Below are positions 24,974 to 33,151 of a stretch of DNA of 38,833 bases, piece after piece. The stretch lies in the IMG/VR virus record IMGVR_UViG_3300031539_000128, positions 1 to 38,833 of that record, one strand, 5' to 3'. The notes beneath the pieces were generated by a model, which was not told the DNA's origin, ran no database searches, and was given only the letters and a program-made list of their open reading frames with translations. Position 1 is the first letter of the stretch; every line of letters starts with the position of its first letter. A program made the position numbers and the translations under genes. The stretch is from a virus.

Positions 24974-25760
24974 AGCCACCGCCCGCAAGTCGCACAATAA
25001 ACCGAAAGCGGCCACGATACGATACGGGCCGGGCGAGTCGGCGGTGGTGTGGAAGCCGGCGGTGCACATGCCGGTGTTGGCGCAGAAGAGGAAAGAATTT
25101 CCGGCGTTTTGGTCTTTGAGTCTCAAGCAGCAGGCTTTTGTGATGAACTACGTTGGGGGGCCGACGCGGTTCAACGCAACGCAGTCCTACATATCGGCGG
25201 GGTATGCGGGGGGGAAATATGCTGCGAGCAATGCTTGGGTTCTCAAACGCATTCCGAAGGTAGCGACTGCGATCCAGGAGTTGATGACGATAAGCGGGCT
25301 GACGGAGGACTGGATCAAGACGCGGGTGGGCGAGATAGCGGCGGGGGTGGACATAGCGGACGTGGAATCGTATGTTAAGGGCGAGAAGACGCTGTGCGAG
25401 CTTCGGAACGACGGGGTGAACACGCTTGCGATCTCGAAGGCGCGGGTGACGAAAGAGAAAGACGGGAGCGAGCACCGAGCGGTTGAGATGCACGATCCGC
25501 TGCCGGCGCTGCGCGAGGCGGCACGGCTGGCGGGGATCGGGGGCGAGCGCAGCCGGGTCGACGTGAACATTACGATGGACTTCAAGGGATACGGCCCAGA
25601 GGAATTGAAGCGTCTTGAGCACGCAATCAGCGGACAACTTGACGGCGACATTAGAGACGCCGAGTTCACTATTGGCGGGGTTGCCGGACTTATCGAGCCT
25701 GTCGCCGACGCAGCGGCAGAAGATGCTGCTGAAGGTACGATGGGAGATGGCGAGTCGTGA
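24963..25760 (+). CDS. terS: Terminase small subunit
   Basis: A 265-residue protein. After a basic N-terminus, residues about 51-106 form the helix-turn-helix of the Terminase_2 family: SLKQQAFVMNYVGGPTRFNA, then TQSYISAGYAGGKYAASNAW and RIPKVATAIQE. Small terminase recognises phage DNA at the packaging site and brings it to the large subunit. C-terminal half: helices followed by an acidic tail, as usual for the oligomerisation part. ATG chosen over an earlier TTG. Overlaps the next gene by 146 bp, which is long for this phage. Confidence 0.85.
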   Translation: MLSKATARKSHNKPKAATIRYGPGESAVVWKPAVHMPVLAQKRKEFPAFWSLSLKQQAFVMNYVGGPTRFNATQSYISAGYAGGKYAASNAWVLKRIPKVATAIQELMTISGLTEDWIKTRVGEIAAGVDIADVESYVKGEKTLCELRNDGVNTLAISKARVTKEKDGSEHRAVEMHDPLPALREAARLAGIGGERSRVDVNITMDFKGYGPEELKRLEHAISGQLDGDIRDAEFTIGGVAGLIEPVADAAAEDAAEGTMGDGES

Positions 25761-26424
25761 CCCGTATGTGTTTGCGCGGTATTTTGGGCACACGCTGGAT
25801 CAGCACGACAAGCAGACGGCGATCAAGCCATTTCCGGCGGATCGGCCGCATTTGAGATGGATGTTTGCGGTATGGCATGCAATCTACAACCGGGAATTGA
25901 CGCTGAAGTGTCCGAAGACGGGCGCGATGATCGAATGCACTGGCCTGGTGGGGGACAAGTGCCGTCAGATCATGGCGACGTGGTTCGGGTGTATGGTGTC
26001 CGTATGGGACGTGTTGTTCCATCCTGGACGGTTGGTATTCTTGCAATCGAAACGGGAAGACGACGCTATTGGGAACGAGTATGCGGCCACGGGGCTGCTA
26101 GGGCGGTGCAAGTTCATCATCCGGCACATACCGGGTCTGGAGATAACGATGCCGCAGGTGAAGCTTGCCCGGAACTTCACAACGGCGAAGATCGAGCTGC
26201 CGTTCCAGAACTCGATGCTATGGGCAATTCCTGAGGGCGGTGACATCATTCGCAGCCATACGCCGTCGGGTTTGTTTTCGGACGAGTGCGGTTTTCAGCC
26301 GGAGTTTGGGAATGCGTATGCGGCGGCAATGCCGGGTCTGCGGGGCACGGGGACGTGGGTGTATGCAATATCGACGGCGAATCCAGGGCCGTTTCGGAAG
26401 CTGTGCGACGACAATATGAACTGA
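25615..26424 (+). CDS. terL: Terminase large subunit, N-terminal ATPase part
   Basis: A 269-residue product corresponding to the packaging ATPase domain only. VGDKCRQIMATW (about 112-123) is the atypical Walker A region, GLFSDECGF (219-227, D223-E224) is Walker B and STANPGPF (253-260) is the coupling motif. The frame ends four codons after DDNM with a stop, just where the nuclease part should follow; that part is found at 26787. Start taken as TTG, with AGAGGA about ten bases before it, because the protein sequence before the first ATG (25723) looks real (LPDLSSLSPTQRQ). A fully functional subunit needs both parts. Confidence 0.85.
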   Translation: MSTQSADNLTATLETPSSLLAGLPDLSSLSPTQRQKMLLKVRWEMASRDPYVFARYFGHTLDQHDKQTAIKPFPADRPHLRWMFAVWHAIYNRELTLKCPKTGAMIECTGLVGDKCRQIMATWFGCMVSVWDVLFHPGRLVFLQSKREDDAIGNEYAATGLLGRCKFIIRHIPGLEITMPQVKLARNFTTAKIELPFQNSMLWAIPEGGDIIRSHTPSGLFSDECGFQPEFGNAYAAAMPGLRGTGTWVYAISTANPGPFRKLCDDNMN

Positions 26425-26453
26425 CATTCTGAATTGATTGAAAGGACAGAACA

Positions 26454-26627
26454 ATGCTGACTGGCAAGAAGACTTACATTGTTGGCGCGGTAGTAGCGGG
26501 CTGGAATCTTTTGTGCTCGATAGTGCCGGAGTTAAGCGCGTTTCAGGGCGTGGTCAACGGCATCCTGGGGGGCCTTGGCTTGGTGACGCTGCGCGCGGGC
26601 GTGAAAGACGCGAAGGGCAAGAAGTAG
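26454..26627 (+). CDS. Small membrane protein (holin-like)
   Basis: A 57-residue protein: MLTGKKTYIVGAVVAGWNLL, then CSIVPELSAFQGVVNGILGG and LGLVTLRAGVKDAKGKK. One or two hydrophobic helices with a basic start and end. Small phage proteins with a KTYIV...LGLxTLRAG pattern occur, from memory, near lysis or structural genes; a holin-like or membrane role is inferred. AAAGGA lies eight bases before the ATG. It is the main content of the terL-interrupting module and is too short to be seen in long-frame searches. Confidence 0.72.
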   Translation: MLTGKKTYIVGAVVAGWNLLCSIVPELSAFQGVVNGILGGLGLVTLRAGVKDAKGKK

Positions 26628-26672
26628 ATGTGTAAGAAGCCACGCAAGGGCAAGAAGGGCAAGGGGCGGTAG
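26628..26672 (+). CDS. 14-codon basic frame (doubtful)
   Basis: MCKKPRKGKKGKGR follows the stop of the membrane-protein gene at once. Nine of 14 residues are Lys or Arg. A ribosome site could be the AAGGGC just upstream. It might be translated by reinitiation but may have no function. Confidence 0.25.
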   Translation: MCKKPRKGKKGKGR

Positions 26673-26736
26673 ACGTTTTCGACAACTGAATAATCCCGAA
26701 TAAACTCGGCCTGATCCGTCGAGCGAATTCAAGAGC

Positions 26737-26782
26737 AAGGGGTAGTTCTTGTGCACAAGCAAGAGCTACCCCTTCTCTTTTT
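26737..26782 (+). terminator. Strong intrinsic terminator inside the split terL gene
   Basis: A stem of 15 pairs (one G-U) is formed by AAGGGGTAGTTCTTG (26737-26751) with CAAGAGCTACCCCTT (26760-26774), with an eight-base loop, followed by CTCTTTTT. It lies just before the C-terminal part of terL and would stop most rightward transcription unless antitermination or splicing of the message intervenes. Confidence 0.85.
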
Positions 26783-26786
26783 CGGG

Positions 26787-27881
26787 ATGCAACAGGGACG
26801 TGGAATGCAAATCGTCGAATCAACCAGACTGATGCCGGGATTGGTAGCAAGACCGCTATCAACAGGTCTGGTGCGTTTGGATATAGACATGGACGCCGAC
26901 CCCATAGGACTTAACTCGGCGACGATAGCGCAGCTTGCCCGGCTGCTGGGCGGGGTGACCTCGTGGCGGTGGCGCAAGGAAATGCTGCGTGAGGCGGACG
27001 CGCAGGCGGGCGAGGGGGTATTCGACGGCTCGTGGATCGAGGCGCAGCGGGGCAACGTGCGGCAGCCGCTCAAGCGAATGGAAGTGGCGTCGGACGGCAC
27101 GTTGTATGAGAAGAGCGACGGGCGCATCCGCATCTGGATACCGCCCGATCAACTGCCGATGGAGCTGCCGGCGGGCGCGGACAGTGCGGTAATGACGTTC
27201 GGGATCGGGATGGACGTAGGCGCCGGCACGGGCCAGTCGGACTCTACAATCGAAGGGTTTGCCGTCCAGAACATGGAACAGGCATTCGAGTTCAATTCAA
27301 ACAACATCACGCCTGCTAATCTCGGCCGCGTAGCGGTTGCAATCGCAAAATACTATAACGATGCTTTGGTGTGCTGTGTGCAGAAGATGCACGGTGTTAC
27401 CGCGATCCGTTCGATGCTCGACCTGGGCTATACGAATCTGTGGCGGAACACTGCGCCGGACAAGATGGTGGAGACTGCGTCGGGCGGGCGCATCGGATGG
27501 GTGCACGGCGAGAACTCAAGCGCCCTGCTTATGGACAGGGTAGGGGATCGGCTCGAGGGGGCAGCGGACGGTGCGGAAGTGGATGTGCTATCGGCGCGAA
27601 GTGTGATTGTGCATAGCGCCGACCTGCTCGATCAACTTCGCATGTACATCTACGACGAGAGCGGGCGGGCCACACTATCGAAGCACAAAGACCTGAACAC
27701 GATGGCCCGGAAGCAGCACGGGGACTTGGTGATCGGGTCGGGTCTTTCGATCCGTGCCTGCATGGACAGCCCGCCTTACAAGAATCCGCGAGTCGGTCGG
27801 CCTAAGGCGTATACGAGTGAATGGTTTATGCAGCGGCACAGGAACGCCGACAGGCGGAGCAAGGAGCCGGAGGTATGGTAG
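26787..27881 (+). CDS. terL: Terminase large subunit, C-terminal nuclease part
   Basis: A product of up to 364 residues. It begins QQGRGMQIVESTRLMPG, continues with WRWRKEMLREADAQAGEGVF, the segment that in intact large terminases precedes the nuclease, and then TFGIGMDVGAGTGQSDSTIE (first acidic position), VIVHSADLLDQLRMYIYDES and HGDLVIGSGLS (last acidic position): the RNase H-like nuclease that cuts concatemers. ATG 26787 has no ribosome site; an ATG at 26805 has AGGGA six bases upstream and would be used if the part is translated alone. A stop-start overlap links it to the portal gene. Confidence 0.82.
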   Translation: MQQGRGMQIVESTRLMPGLVARPLSTGLVRLDIDMDADPIGLNSATIAQLARLLGGVTSWRWRKEMLREADAQAGEGVFDGSWIEAQRGNVRQPLKRMEVASDGTLYEKSDGRIRIWIPPDQLPMELPAGADSAVMTFGIGMDVGAGTGQSDSTIEGFAVQNMEQAFEFNSNNITPANLGRVAVAIAKYYNDALVCCVQKMHGVTAIRSMLDLGYTNLWRNTAPDKMVETASGGRIGWVHGENSSALLMDRVGDRLEGAADGAEVDVLSARSVIVHSADLLDQLRMYIYDESGRATLSKHKDLNTMARKQHGDLVIGSGLSIRACMDSPPYKNPRVGRPKAYTSEWFMQRHRNADRRSKEPEVW

Positions 27882-29599
27882 AGGCCCCCGAAATCCAGAC
27901 ATCTAAGACCTCAAGCGCGCTCAAGCTCACCGAGAAGATCAAGGAGCAGGACGCGACGCTTGAGCCGTTTCGCAACCGCGAGCGCGAGTTTGTGCAGAAG
28001 TTCTGCGGGCGCTACTACGGCAAGTTGGGCGGCACGCCGGAGCCGTTGCAGATGCTCAACTCTCTCATCTCGATCCTCCAGCCGGCGCTTGCAATCAACC
28101 CTCAAACGCTAGTTACGACCGAGGACACCGACCTGACGCTATTTGCGCGGGTGTTTCGTGCGGCGCTCAACAAGACTCTTGAGGAAATCAAGTTCAGCCG
28201 CACGATGCGGCGGGTAGTGCTGGACAGTATGTTCATGCAAGGGACTACCAAGACCGGCATCTGCGACCGGTTCTCGCGTCACTACGACGACGAGGGCAAC
28301 TACCTTGCCGATCCGGGGATGGTATTTGTCGAGCGCGTGAAGTTTGCTAACTGGATCGGGGACATGACGGCGGACACGGAAGAGGAGATGGCATTCCAGG
28401 GCGACCGCTACATGATTCGCTTGAAACGGGCGCTCGGCCTGTTTGTGAAACACAAGGACGTGATCGAGCACCTGAATACGGTGCAGATCGTGCCCGAAGG
28501 GCGGACGGACGAGTTGACGACCGGCAAGCGCTCGCTCGACGACTACTATGACGAGCAGGTGCAACTCTGCGATATCTGGCTGCCGGGCGAGCACGTGATT
28601 GTAACGGTTGCGGGCGATCCGGACGCGCAGGGGCAGCACTATCTGGGCGAACGGGAGTATCGGGGGCCGGAAGCGGGACCGTACGACTACTTCAAGCTTG
28701 GGGATGTTCCCTCTAACTTTATGCAGGTGCCGTTGCTGGCCGTGGTACGCGACTTGCACGACTTGATGAACTCGGTTGCCCGCAAGATACAGCGGCAGGC
28801 GGAGCGGCAGAAGGACATTGCGGTCGTGCCGCTGGGCAAGCCTCAGGACACGGACGCGATACGCGACGCGATTGACGGCGAGATTGTTCAGGTCAGCGAT
28901 CCGTCGCTGGTCAAGCAACTGAGTTTCGGCGGCGCGAACGACGCGAACTATCAGGTTGTCGCGTGGCTGCATGACTATTTCAACCGCATAGCGGGCAATC
29001 CCGAACTGTTGGGCGGACTTGGCCCGCAGGCAAACACGCTCGGTCAGGACGAACAGAACCGCTCGGCAGCGGGGGGCAGGACGGCATACTACCGCGAGCG
29101 GCTGATGGAGTCGGCGGGTGACGTGCTGCGCAAGGTAGCGTTCTTCCGGTGGACTGATCCGATCTGGTCGCGGAGTATGGTCATCTCTACTACTACGGGT
29201 GTGGACGTGCCGGTTCGGTGGACGCCCGACCTGCGCGAAGGCGAGTTCCTCGACTACAACTTTGACATTGACCCGTACTCCAAGCAATCGTCCGACCCGC
29301 GCGCGCAGTATCAGGACTTGCTGGGTTTTGTGCAGAATCTCGTGGTTCCAATGATGCAGATCGGTGCGGCCCAGGGGCAGCTTGTGCAGACGCAGGAGAT
29401 CATAGCGGTTGGTGGCGAGCTATTGGGTATTCGTCAGGCGGCTCGTATGTTCAGGCGTGGTGCCCCAATGCAGATGAGCGGTGCGGGCGCGGGTGCCCCG
29501 GCAGGTGGCCCGGCCCCCGACAACCGCATCGTAAGACGAATGCCAGCAAAGCCGCAACCGATAGAGTCCGAAGCAGAGCAAATGGGGGTTGAAGTCTGA
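27875..29599 (+). CDS. Portal protein
   Basis: A 574-residue protein. Charged N-terminus, then LEPFRNREREFVQKFCGRYY, LQMLNSLISILQPALAINPQ, PSNFMQVPLLAVVRDLHDLM, NSVARKIQRQAERQKDIAVV, GNPELLGGLGPQANTLGQDE, and a long helical part ending in a Gly/Pro-rich tail. The order and size, and its place between terminase and scaffold, fit a portal of a P22/podovirus-like or related type, the ring through which DNA enters the head. GGAG eight bases before the ATG; it overlaps the terL stop by seven bases. Confidence 0.82.
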   Translation: MVEAPEIQTSKTSSALKLTEKIKEQDATLEPFRNREREFVQKFCGRYYGKLGGTPEPLQMLNSLISILQPALAINPQTLVTTEDTDLTLFARVFRAALNKTLEEIKFSRTMRRVVLDSMFMQGTTKTGICDRFSRHYDDEGNYLADPGMVFVERVKFANWIGDMTADTEEEMAFQGDRYMIRLKRALGLFVKHKDVIEHLNTVQIVPEGRTDELTTGKRSLDDYYDEQVQLCDIWLPGEHVIVTVAGDPDAQGQHYLGEREYRGPEAGPYDYFKLGDVPSNFMQVPLLAVVRDLHDLMNSVARKIQRQAERQKDIAVVPLGKPQDTDAIRDAIDGEIVQVSDPSLVKQLSFGGANDANYQVVAWLHDYFNRIAGNPELLGGLGPQANTLGQDEQNRSAAGGRTAYYRERLMESAGDVLRKVAFFRWTDPIWSRSMVISTTTGVDVPVRWTPDLREGEFLDYNFDIDPYSKQSSDPRAQYQDLLGFVQNLVVPMMQIGAAQGQLVQTQEIIAVGGELLGIRQAARMFRRGAPMQMSGAGAGAPAGGPAPDNRIVRRMPAKPQPIESEAEQMGVEV

Positions 29600-29946
29600 T
29601 GCTGTATGTCTATCGGTGCCCAACGTGTTTGAGGGTTGACGAGGAGTTCAGGACGGTTGACGACCGCAACCGCATGCCGCTGTGCCCAACGTGCGATGCG
29701 GAGATGCAGAGAGCATTAGACGTGGAGCACGGCCAGCCCCGCAACGCGCAGAGTGGCGAGATCGTCAGCGTGAACGCGGGGGTGGGCGTAAAGCAGGTGA
29801 AGGAAGCGGAGAAGCTTTTCGGGCACATGGGGGTGAAGTTTGATCCGGCAACGGGGAACGCTATTTGCCCCGACCGGCGGACGTATTTGAAGTACATACA
29901 CGCGCGCGGCTTGTCGAACAAAGATGAAATTTGCGGGGGCCATTAG
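29599..29946 (+). CDS. FmdB-like zinc-ribbon protein
   Basis: A 115-residue protein. LYVYRCPTCLRVDEEF and LCPTCDAEMQR (CxxC pairs at 7-10 and 29-32) form an FmdB-type zinc ribbon; the rest, with VKQVKEAEKLFGHMGVKFDP and YLKYIHARGLSN, is helical. Such proteins are frequent between portal and scaffold genes. It overlaps the portal stop as TGATG. Role unknown. Confidence 0.78.
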   Translation: MLYVYRCPTCLRVDEEFRTVDDRNRMPLCPTCDAEMQRALDVEHGQPRNAQSGEIVSVNAGVGVKQVKEAEKLFGHMGVKFDPATGNAICPDRRTYLKYIHARGLSNKDEICGGH

Positions 29947-30001
29947 AGAACATCTGCCCCGCCAGAAATGGGTCTGGTCAGGCAGTTGAAGGAAACGAGT
30001 T

Positions 30002-30994
30002 ATGGCAGACGAACAACAGGTTCAGGCGGATGCGGGCGGTGCAGCGGAGTCCCCGGACGCGGCGGCTGATGCGGCATTTGAGAGAGTGCTTGCAGGCGGC
30101 GGCTCCCAGGACAAAGCGGCGGCGCCGAAATCCACTGAAACAGCAGGAACCGAGACGAAGCAGGCCCCGTCTACAGACCAGGCCGGCAAAGAACAGTTCC
30201 GCCCTTCCCGCAAACAGATTGACGCGGCGAAGGAGCTCGGCGTAGCGGACGATGCAATCGACCGCATGACCGAGCACGAGGCGAAGGCGTACGAGCGTGC
30301 CCGCTCGCTGTCATCGAAGCAGCAGGGCAAAGTTGCCCGCGAGATGGCGGCAATAAGGGAGCAACTGGCGACGCTTGGCGCACAGCCCGACCGTGGCAAC
30401 TCGGCCTCCACAGGCGCGGGCAGTACTCAAACTGCATTTGCGCCCCCGGACGACGCGACGCTCACGGAACTGTTTGGCAGACCCGATTCGGCGGCGGCGA
30501 GAAGCTACAAGGCGGCTCTTGATGCGGCAAGCCAGGTGCCGGCGCTTGTGCAGCGGCTCGATGCCTACGAACAGGGCGCCAATGGCGAGCGCACAAGACA
30601 GCAACTGCGGACGGTGAATGCGTTTTTCGACGGCCTCGATACAGAGTTCTACCCGGACTTCGGCAAGACGGACGCTTTGATTGAAGACAGCGATGAGGAC
30701 GCTGCACGGAGCAAGGTCTACCGGATCGCCACGCGGCTGATGCAGGCGGGCGACGGGGATGAAGGCATGGCGCTGGACGAGGCAATGAAAAGCGCGCTGA
30801 ACGCCGTCCGCCCGGATGCACTCGCACGGCAGGCTGAGGCGAAATTACGCAAGGAAATACTAGCCCGCGACGGGCAGCGCATCGCTACGCCCTCGCAACG
30901 CGCTATACCGCGTGCCGCCAAAAAGGACATGACGGACGCAGAGCGCGACGAGGAGGCGGACGCGGCTGCCCGCGAACTCGGTATTATTCCCTAG
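30002..30994 (+). CDS. Scaffold-like structural protein
   Basis: A 330-residue, acidic, Ala-rich, mostly helical protein: SSPDAAADAAFERVLAGG-like start, long charged helices (KVAREMAAIREQLATLG; RLDAYEQGANGERTRQQLRT), and a basic then acidic end. Length, composition and position just before the major capsid gene fit an internal capsid assembly scaffold. Identified from context and composition, not from a motif. Confidence 0.7.
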   Translation: MADEQQVQADAGGAAESPDAAADAAFERVLAGGGSQDKAAAPKSTETAGTETKQAPSTDQAGKEQFRPSRKQIDAAKELGVADDAIDRMTEHEAKAYERARSLSSKQQGKVAREMAAIREQLATLGAQPDRGNSASTGAGSTQTAFAPPDDATLTELFGRPDSAAARSYKAALDAASQVPALVQRLDAYEQGANGERTRQQLRTVNAFFDGLDTEFYPDFGKTDALIEDSDEDAARSKVYRIATRLMQAGDGDEGMALDEAMKSALNAVRPDALARQAEAKLRKEILARDGQRIATPSQRAIPRAAKKDMTDAERDEEADAAARELGIIP

Positions 30995-31043
30995 GCGTAT
31001 GACCTCTCAAGCCAGCCTTGCGGTGTGCCAGGAGCACTAATAG

Positions 31044-32198
31044 ATGGCTGGTGTTGATTTCACAAGAGCATTGACCGCGCAGCAGGAACACGACCTGATC
31101 CAGTTGACTGCGGAACGTTATCCGACTACTCCCCAGCTTGAGGTCATCAGTGCGAACACACAGTTCCACGTGGTGAACCGCTGGTGGCAGAAAGACAAAC
31201 TCTCAATCGAGTCCGGCACCGAGTACAACGACCTGTTGTTCTTCGACCGCGACGGAAACGCGCAGGCTGGCCGGATGCTTCCGGGCCAACCGATCAACCG
31301 TGCAATCCACAAGAGCACGGCCAAGTTCTCGATCCCGTACGTGAAGGCGTATGGCTTCTGGGAGATCATGCACGATGAGACCGCCCGGAACCGCATGCCT
31401 TCGCAACTCAAGAGCATCGTGATTCCGCGCAGGATGAAGATGCAGATCGACTTGGCGAAGCAGCTTGAGGAAGACGGGTTCGGTTCGCCGGACAGTGCAG
31501 CCGACCGCGTGAAGCCCTTCGGCCTCAAGTATTGGGCCAAGCCCATTACTGCTGCTCAGGCCGCGCTGGACACGCAAGACCACCAAGGCTCTCTGCCCCT
31601 CTATTCCGACAACACGACCGAGGCCGCTAGCTGTGCGGGCATTGTGTGCTCGCATGCCGACTACGCGCTGTTCCGGAACTACAATGCACGGTACTTCCAC
31701 GACAACATCATCGACGACTTCGGCGAAGAGGACGTGCTGCGCATTGTTCGCATGCACCGCCACATGGAGTTCGAGGTGCCGCTGATCGTAGACGACTGGA
31801 AAGCCGGCAAGTTCTCGAACTACACGGCCCTCGTGCCGGAAGACCTGTTGGAAACGATGGAAGTCATGGCCCGGAAGAACAACGACAACCTCCAGGCCGA
31901 CCTCGGCAAGTTTTCGGGTCAGGTGGTAGTGAAGGGGACGCCGCTGCGCTGGGCCAAGAAACTGGACACCGACTGGTTCCAGGCGGGCACCGCGCTTCCT
32001 TCGTATCCGTTCATCCTCCTGAACCACGACTACTTCAAGGTGCTCATCCAGCAGGGCGAGTACTTCAGGACGGACGAGCCGATGCGGGACGCGGACACGC
32101 CGGACGTGTGGACGAACTACACGTTCTGTGTTTACAACTACGTCATCACGAACCGGCGGCTGGGCGTGGGCGTCATTTCCGTCGAGCCGAAGAGCTAA
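31044..32198 (+). CDS. Major capsid protein
   Basis: A 384-residue protein. The start is MAGVDFTRALTAQQEHDLIQ; RAIHKSTAKFSIPYVKAYGF, IMHDETARNRMPSQLKSIVI and MQIDLAKQLEEDGF lie in the first half; FILLNHDYFKVLIQQGEYFR and YVITNRRLGVGVISVEP in the second. Size, position after the scaffold and the beta-rich C-terminus fit the HK97-like shell protein, though I cannot confirm the fold. AGGA ten bases before the ATG. Confidence 0.78.
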   Translation: MAGVDFTRALTAQQEHDLIQLTAERYPTTPQLEVISANTQFHVVNRWWQKDKLSIESGTEYNDLLFFDRDGNAQAGRMLPGQPINRAIHKSTAKFSIPYVKAYGFWEIMHDETARNRMPSQLKSIVIPRRMKMQIDLAKQLEEDGFGSPDSAADRVKPFGLKYWAKPITAAQAALDTQDHQGSLPLYSDNTTEAASCAGIVCSHADYALFRNYNARYFHDNIIDDFGEEDVLRIVRMHRHMEFEVPLIVDDWKAGKFSNYTALVPEDLLETMEVMARKNNDNLQADLGKFSGQVVVKGTPLRWAKKLDTDWFQAGTALPSYPFILLNHDYFKVLIQQGEYFRTDEPMRDADTPDVWTNYTFCVYNYVITNRRLGVGVISVEPKS

Positions 32199-32237
32199 AG
32201 CGGCCTGACACATTCCAAGAAAGAGAGGTAACTTGAT

Positions 32238-33092
32238 ATGACTTTGAGAGTGAATACAAACCAGGCCACCGACCCGCAGGCTCCGCTGGGGCCGTCGCCG
32301 TCGATCTGGTGCACGTGCCCAGTGTCGGAACTGATGGTGCCCACGTCGAACATCGGGTGGTTCAAGCGCGAGGACTGGGAGCGGAAAATCCAACTTGCCA
32401 CGATGGTGACTACCGTCAACGAAAACGGCTACTACCCGTTCCTTGACGGTGGTTCTACCATCATCGGCAATACGGCCACCACGATCTCGGCCGCGACGAA
32501 CGGGCTGAGAAACTATCTGGCCTTCACCGGCGACGCCGGCGACAACGATCAGGCATCGTTGATGTACTCGGGTATGACGAGCACACCGACGGGTATCATC
32601 AACATTGATACCAACTTCGGCAAGATGTGGTTCGAGTGCATTGTCAACCCGACGGTGCTGACTACCGCCGGGCTGAACATGCTCGTCGGGCTGCGGGACA
32701 TCACTGCCACGGCCAACAACGACATGGCGGACGACGGTGCCGACATCGCGGACATTGACTTCGTGGGGTTTGCCTACCTGCACGACAATGACGCCAATCT
32801 GGACTGCATCTACCAGACCACTGGTTCGGCGTTCGCCACGGTAGCCGACGGCGTGGGCACGCTCACGGCGGGGCTGCCCACTGTTGCGGCTGCGTGGTGC
32901 AGGCTCGGCCTGACATACGAGGCGAACGTTGTCAGCTACTTCATCAACGGCGTGAAGGTCGGCTCGGTGGATATCCGCACGGCGGGCTTCCCGAACGGCC
33001 AGGTGCTGACCCCGTTCTGGCTGCTCAAGAACGATGGCGGCGTGGCGTACGTTCTGAACGTGGGCTGGTGGCAGGCTGCCCAGCTCTATTAA
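32238..33092 (+). CDS. Structural protein with lectin-like jelly-roll pattern
   Basis: A 284-residue protein. N-terminal part with PVSELMVPTSNIGWFKREDW; from about residue 80 a beta-rich domain (GKMWFECIVNPTVLTTAG; FVGFAYLHDNDANLDCIYQT; AAAWCRLGLTYEANVVSYFI; NGVKVGSVDIRTAGFP) that follows the concanavalin A-like order of strands. Probably a head decoration or a surface-binding protein. GAGAGG before the ATG. A 7-bp GC hairpin follows the gene at 33108-33130. Confidence 0.65.
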   Translation: MTLRVNTNQATDPQAPLGPSPSIWCTCPVSELMVPTSNIGWFKREDWERKIQLATMVTTVNENGYYPFLDGGSTIIGNTATTISAATNGLRNYLAFTGDAGDNDQASLMYSGMTSTPTGIINIDTNFGKMWFECIVNPTVLTTAGLNMLVGLRDITATANNDMADDGADIADIDFVGFAYLHDNDANLDCIYQTTGSAFATVADGVGTLTAGLPTVAAAWCRLGLTYEANVVSYFINGVKVGSVDIRTAGFPNGQVLTPFWLLKNDGGVAYVLNVGWWQAAQLY

Positions 33093-33107
33093 CCACCCAA
33101 AGGTGCG

Positions 33108-33130
33108 GGGGCCGTACGCGGTGCGGCCCC
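33108..33130 (+). terminator. GC-rich hairpin after the lectin-like gene (possible weak terminator)
   Basis: GGGGCCG and CGGCCCC with a nine-base loop, followed by TGTGCCCCTGTTT. There is no clear T-run, so it may be a processing stem or a weak terminator. Confidence 0.4.
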
Positions 33131-33151
33131 TGTGCCCCTGTTTAGAAAGGG

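Larger units (their letters stand above)
26419..26786 (+). other. Module interrupting the terminase large subunit gene
   Basis: A 368-bp stretch separates the two parts of terL. The last shared codon is ATG on both sides (26416-26418 and 26787-26789). If the two copies are joined, the reading goes DDNM-QQGRGMQ without loss. The stretch contains a ribosome site, a 57-codon membrane-protein gene, a 14-codon basic frame and an intrinsic terminator. It has no target-site duplication beyond the three bases, no nuclease gene and no recognisable intron core. Confidence 0.75.

Noticed and set aside
26416-26786. Group I or group II intron in terL
   Set aside because: The ends satisfy the simple U...G rule, but I could not find the P, Q, R or S core pieces of a group I intron (for example a GACTA with a matching TAGTC) or a group II domain V. 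Kept only as an unproven option in the finding.
26416-26789. Translational bypass between the two ATG codons of terL
   Set aside because: Matching take-off and landing codons exist and a stop follows the first, as in T4 gene 60, but a jump of about 370 bases across a coding unit and a terminator is far longer than known bypasses.
28139-29287. A 382-codon minus frame opposite the portal gene
   Set aside because: Composition and position show it is a shadow of the portal reading frame.
31203-32783. A 526-codon open frame on the minus strand opposite the capsid genes
   Set aside because: It lies antisense to the capsid and lectin-like genes, has His/Arg/Val-rich composition typical of a shadow frame in GC-rich DNA, and lacks a ribosome site.
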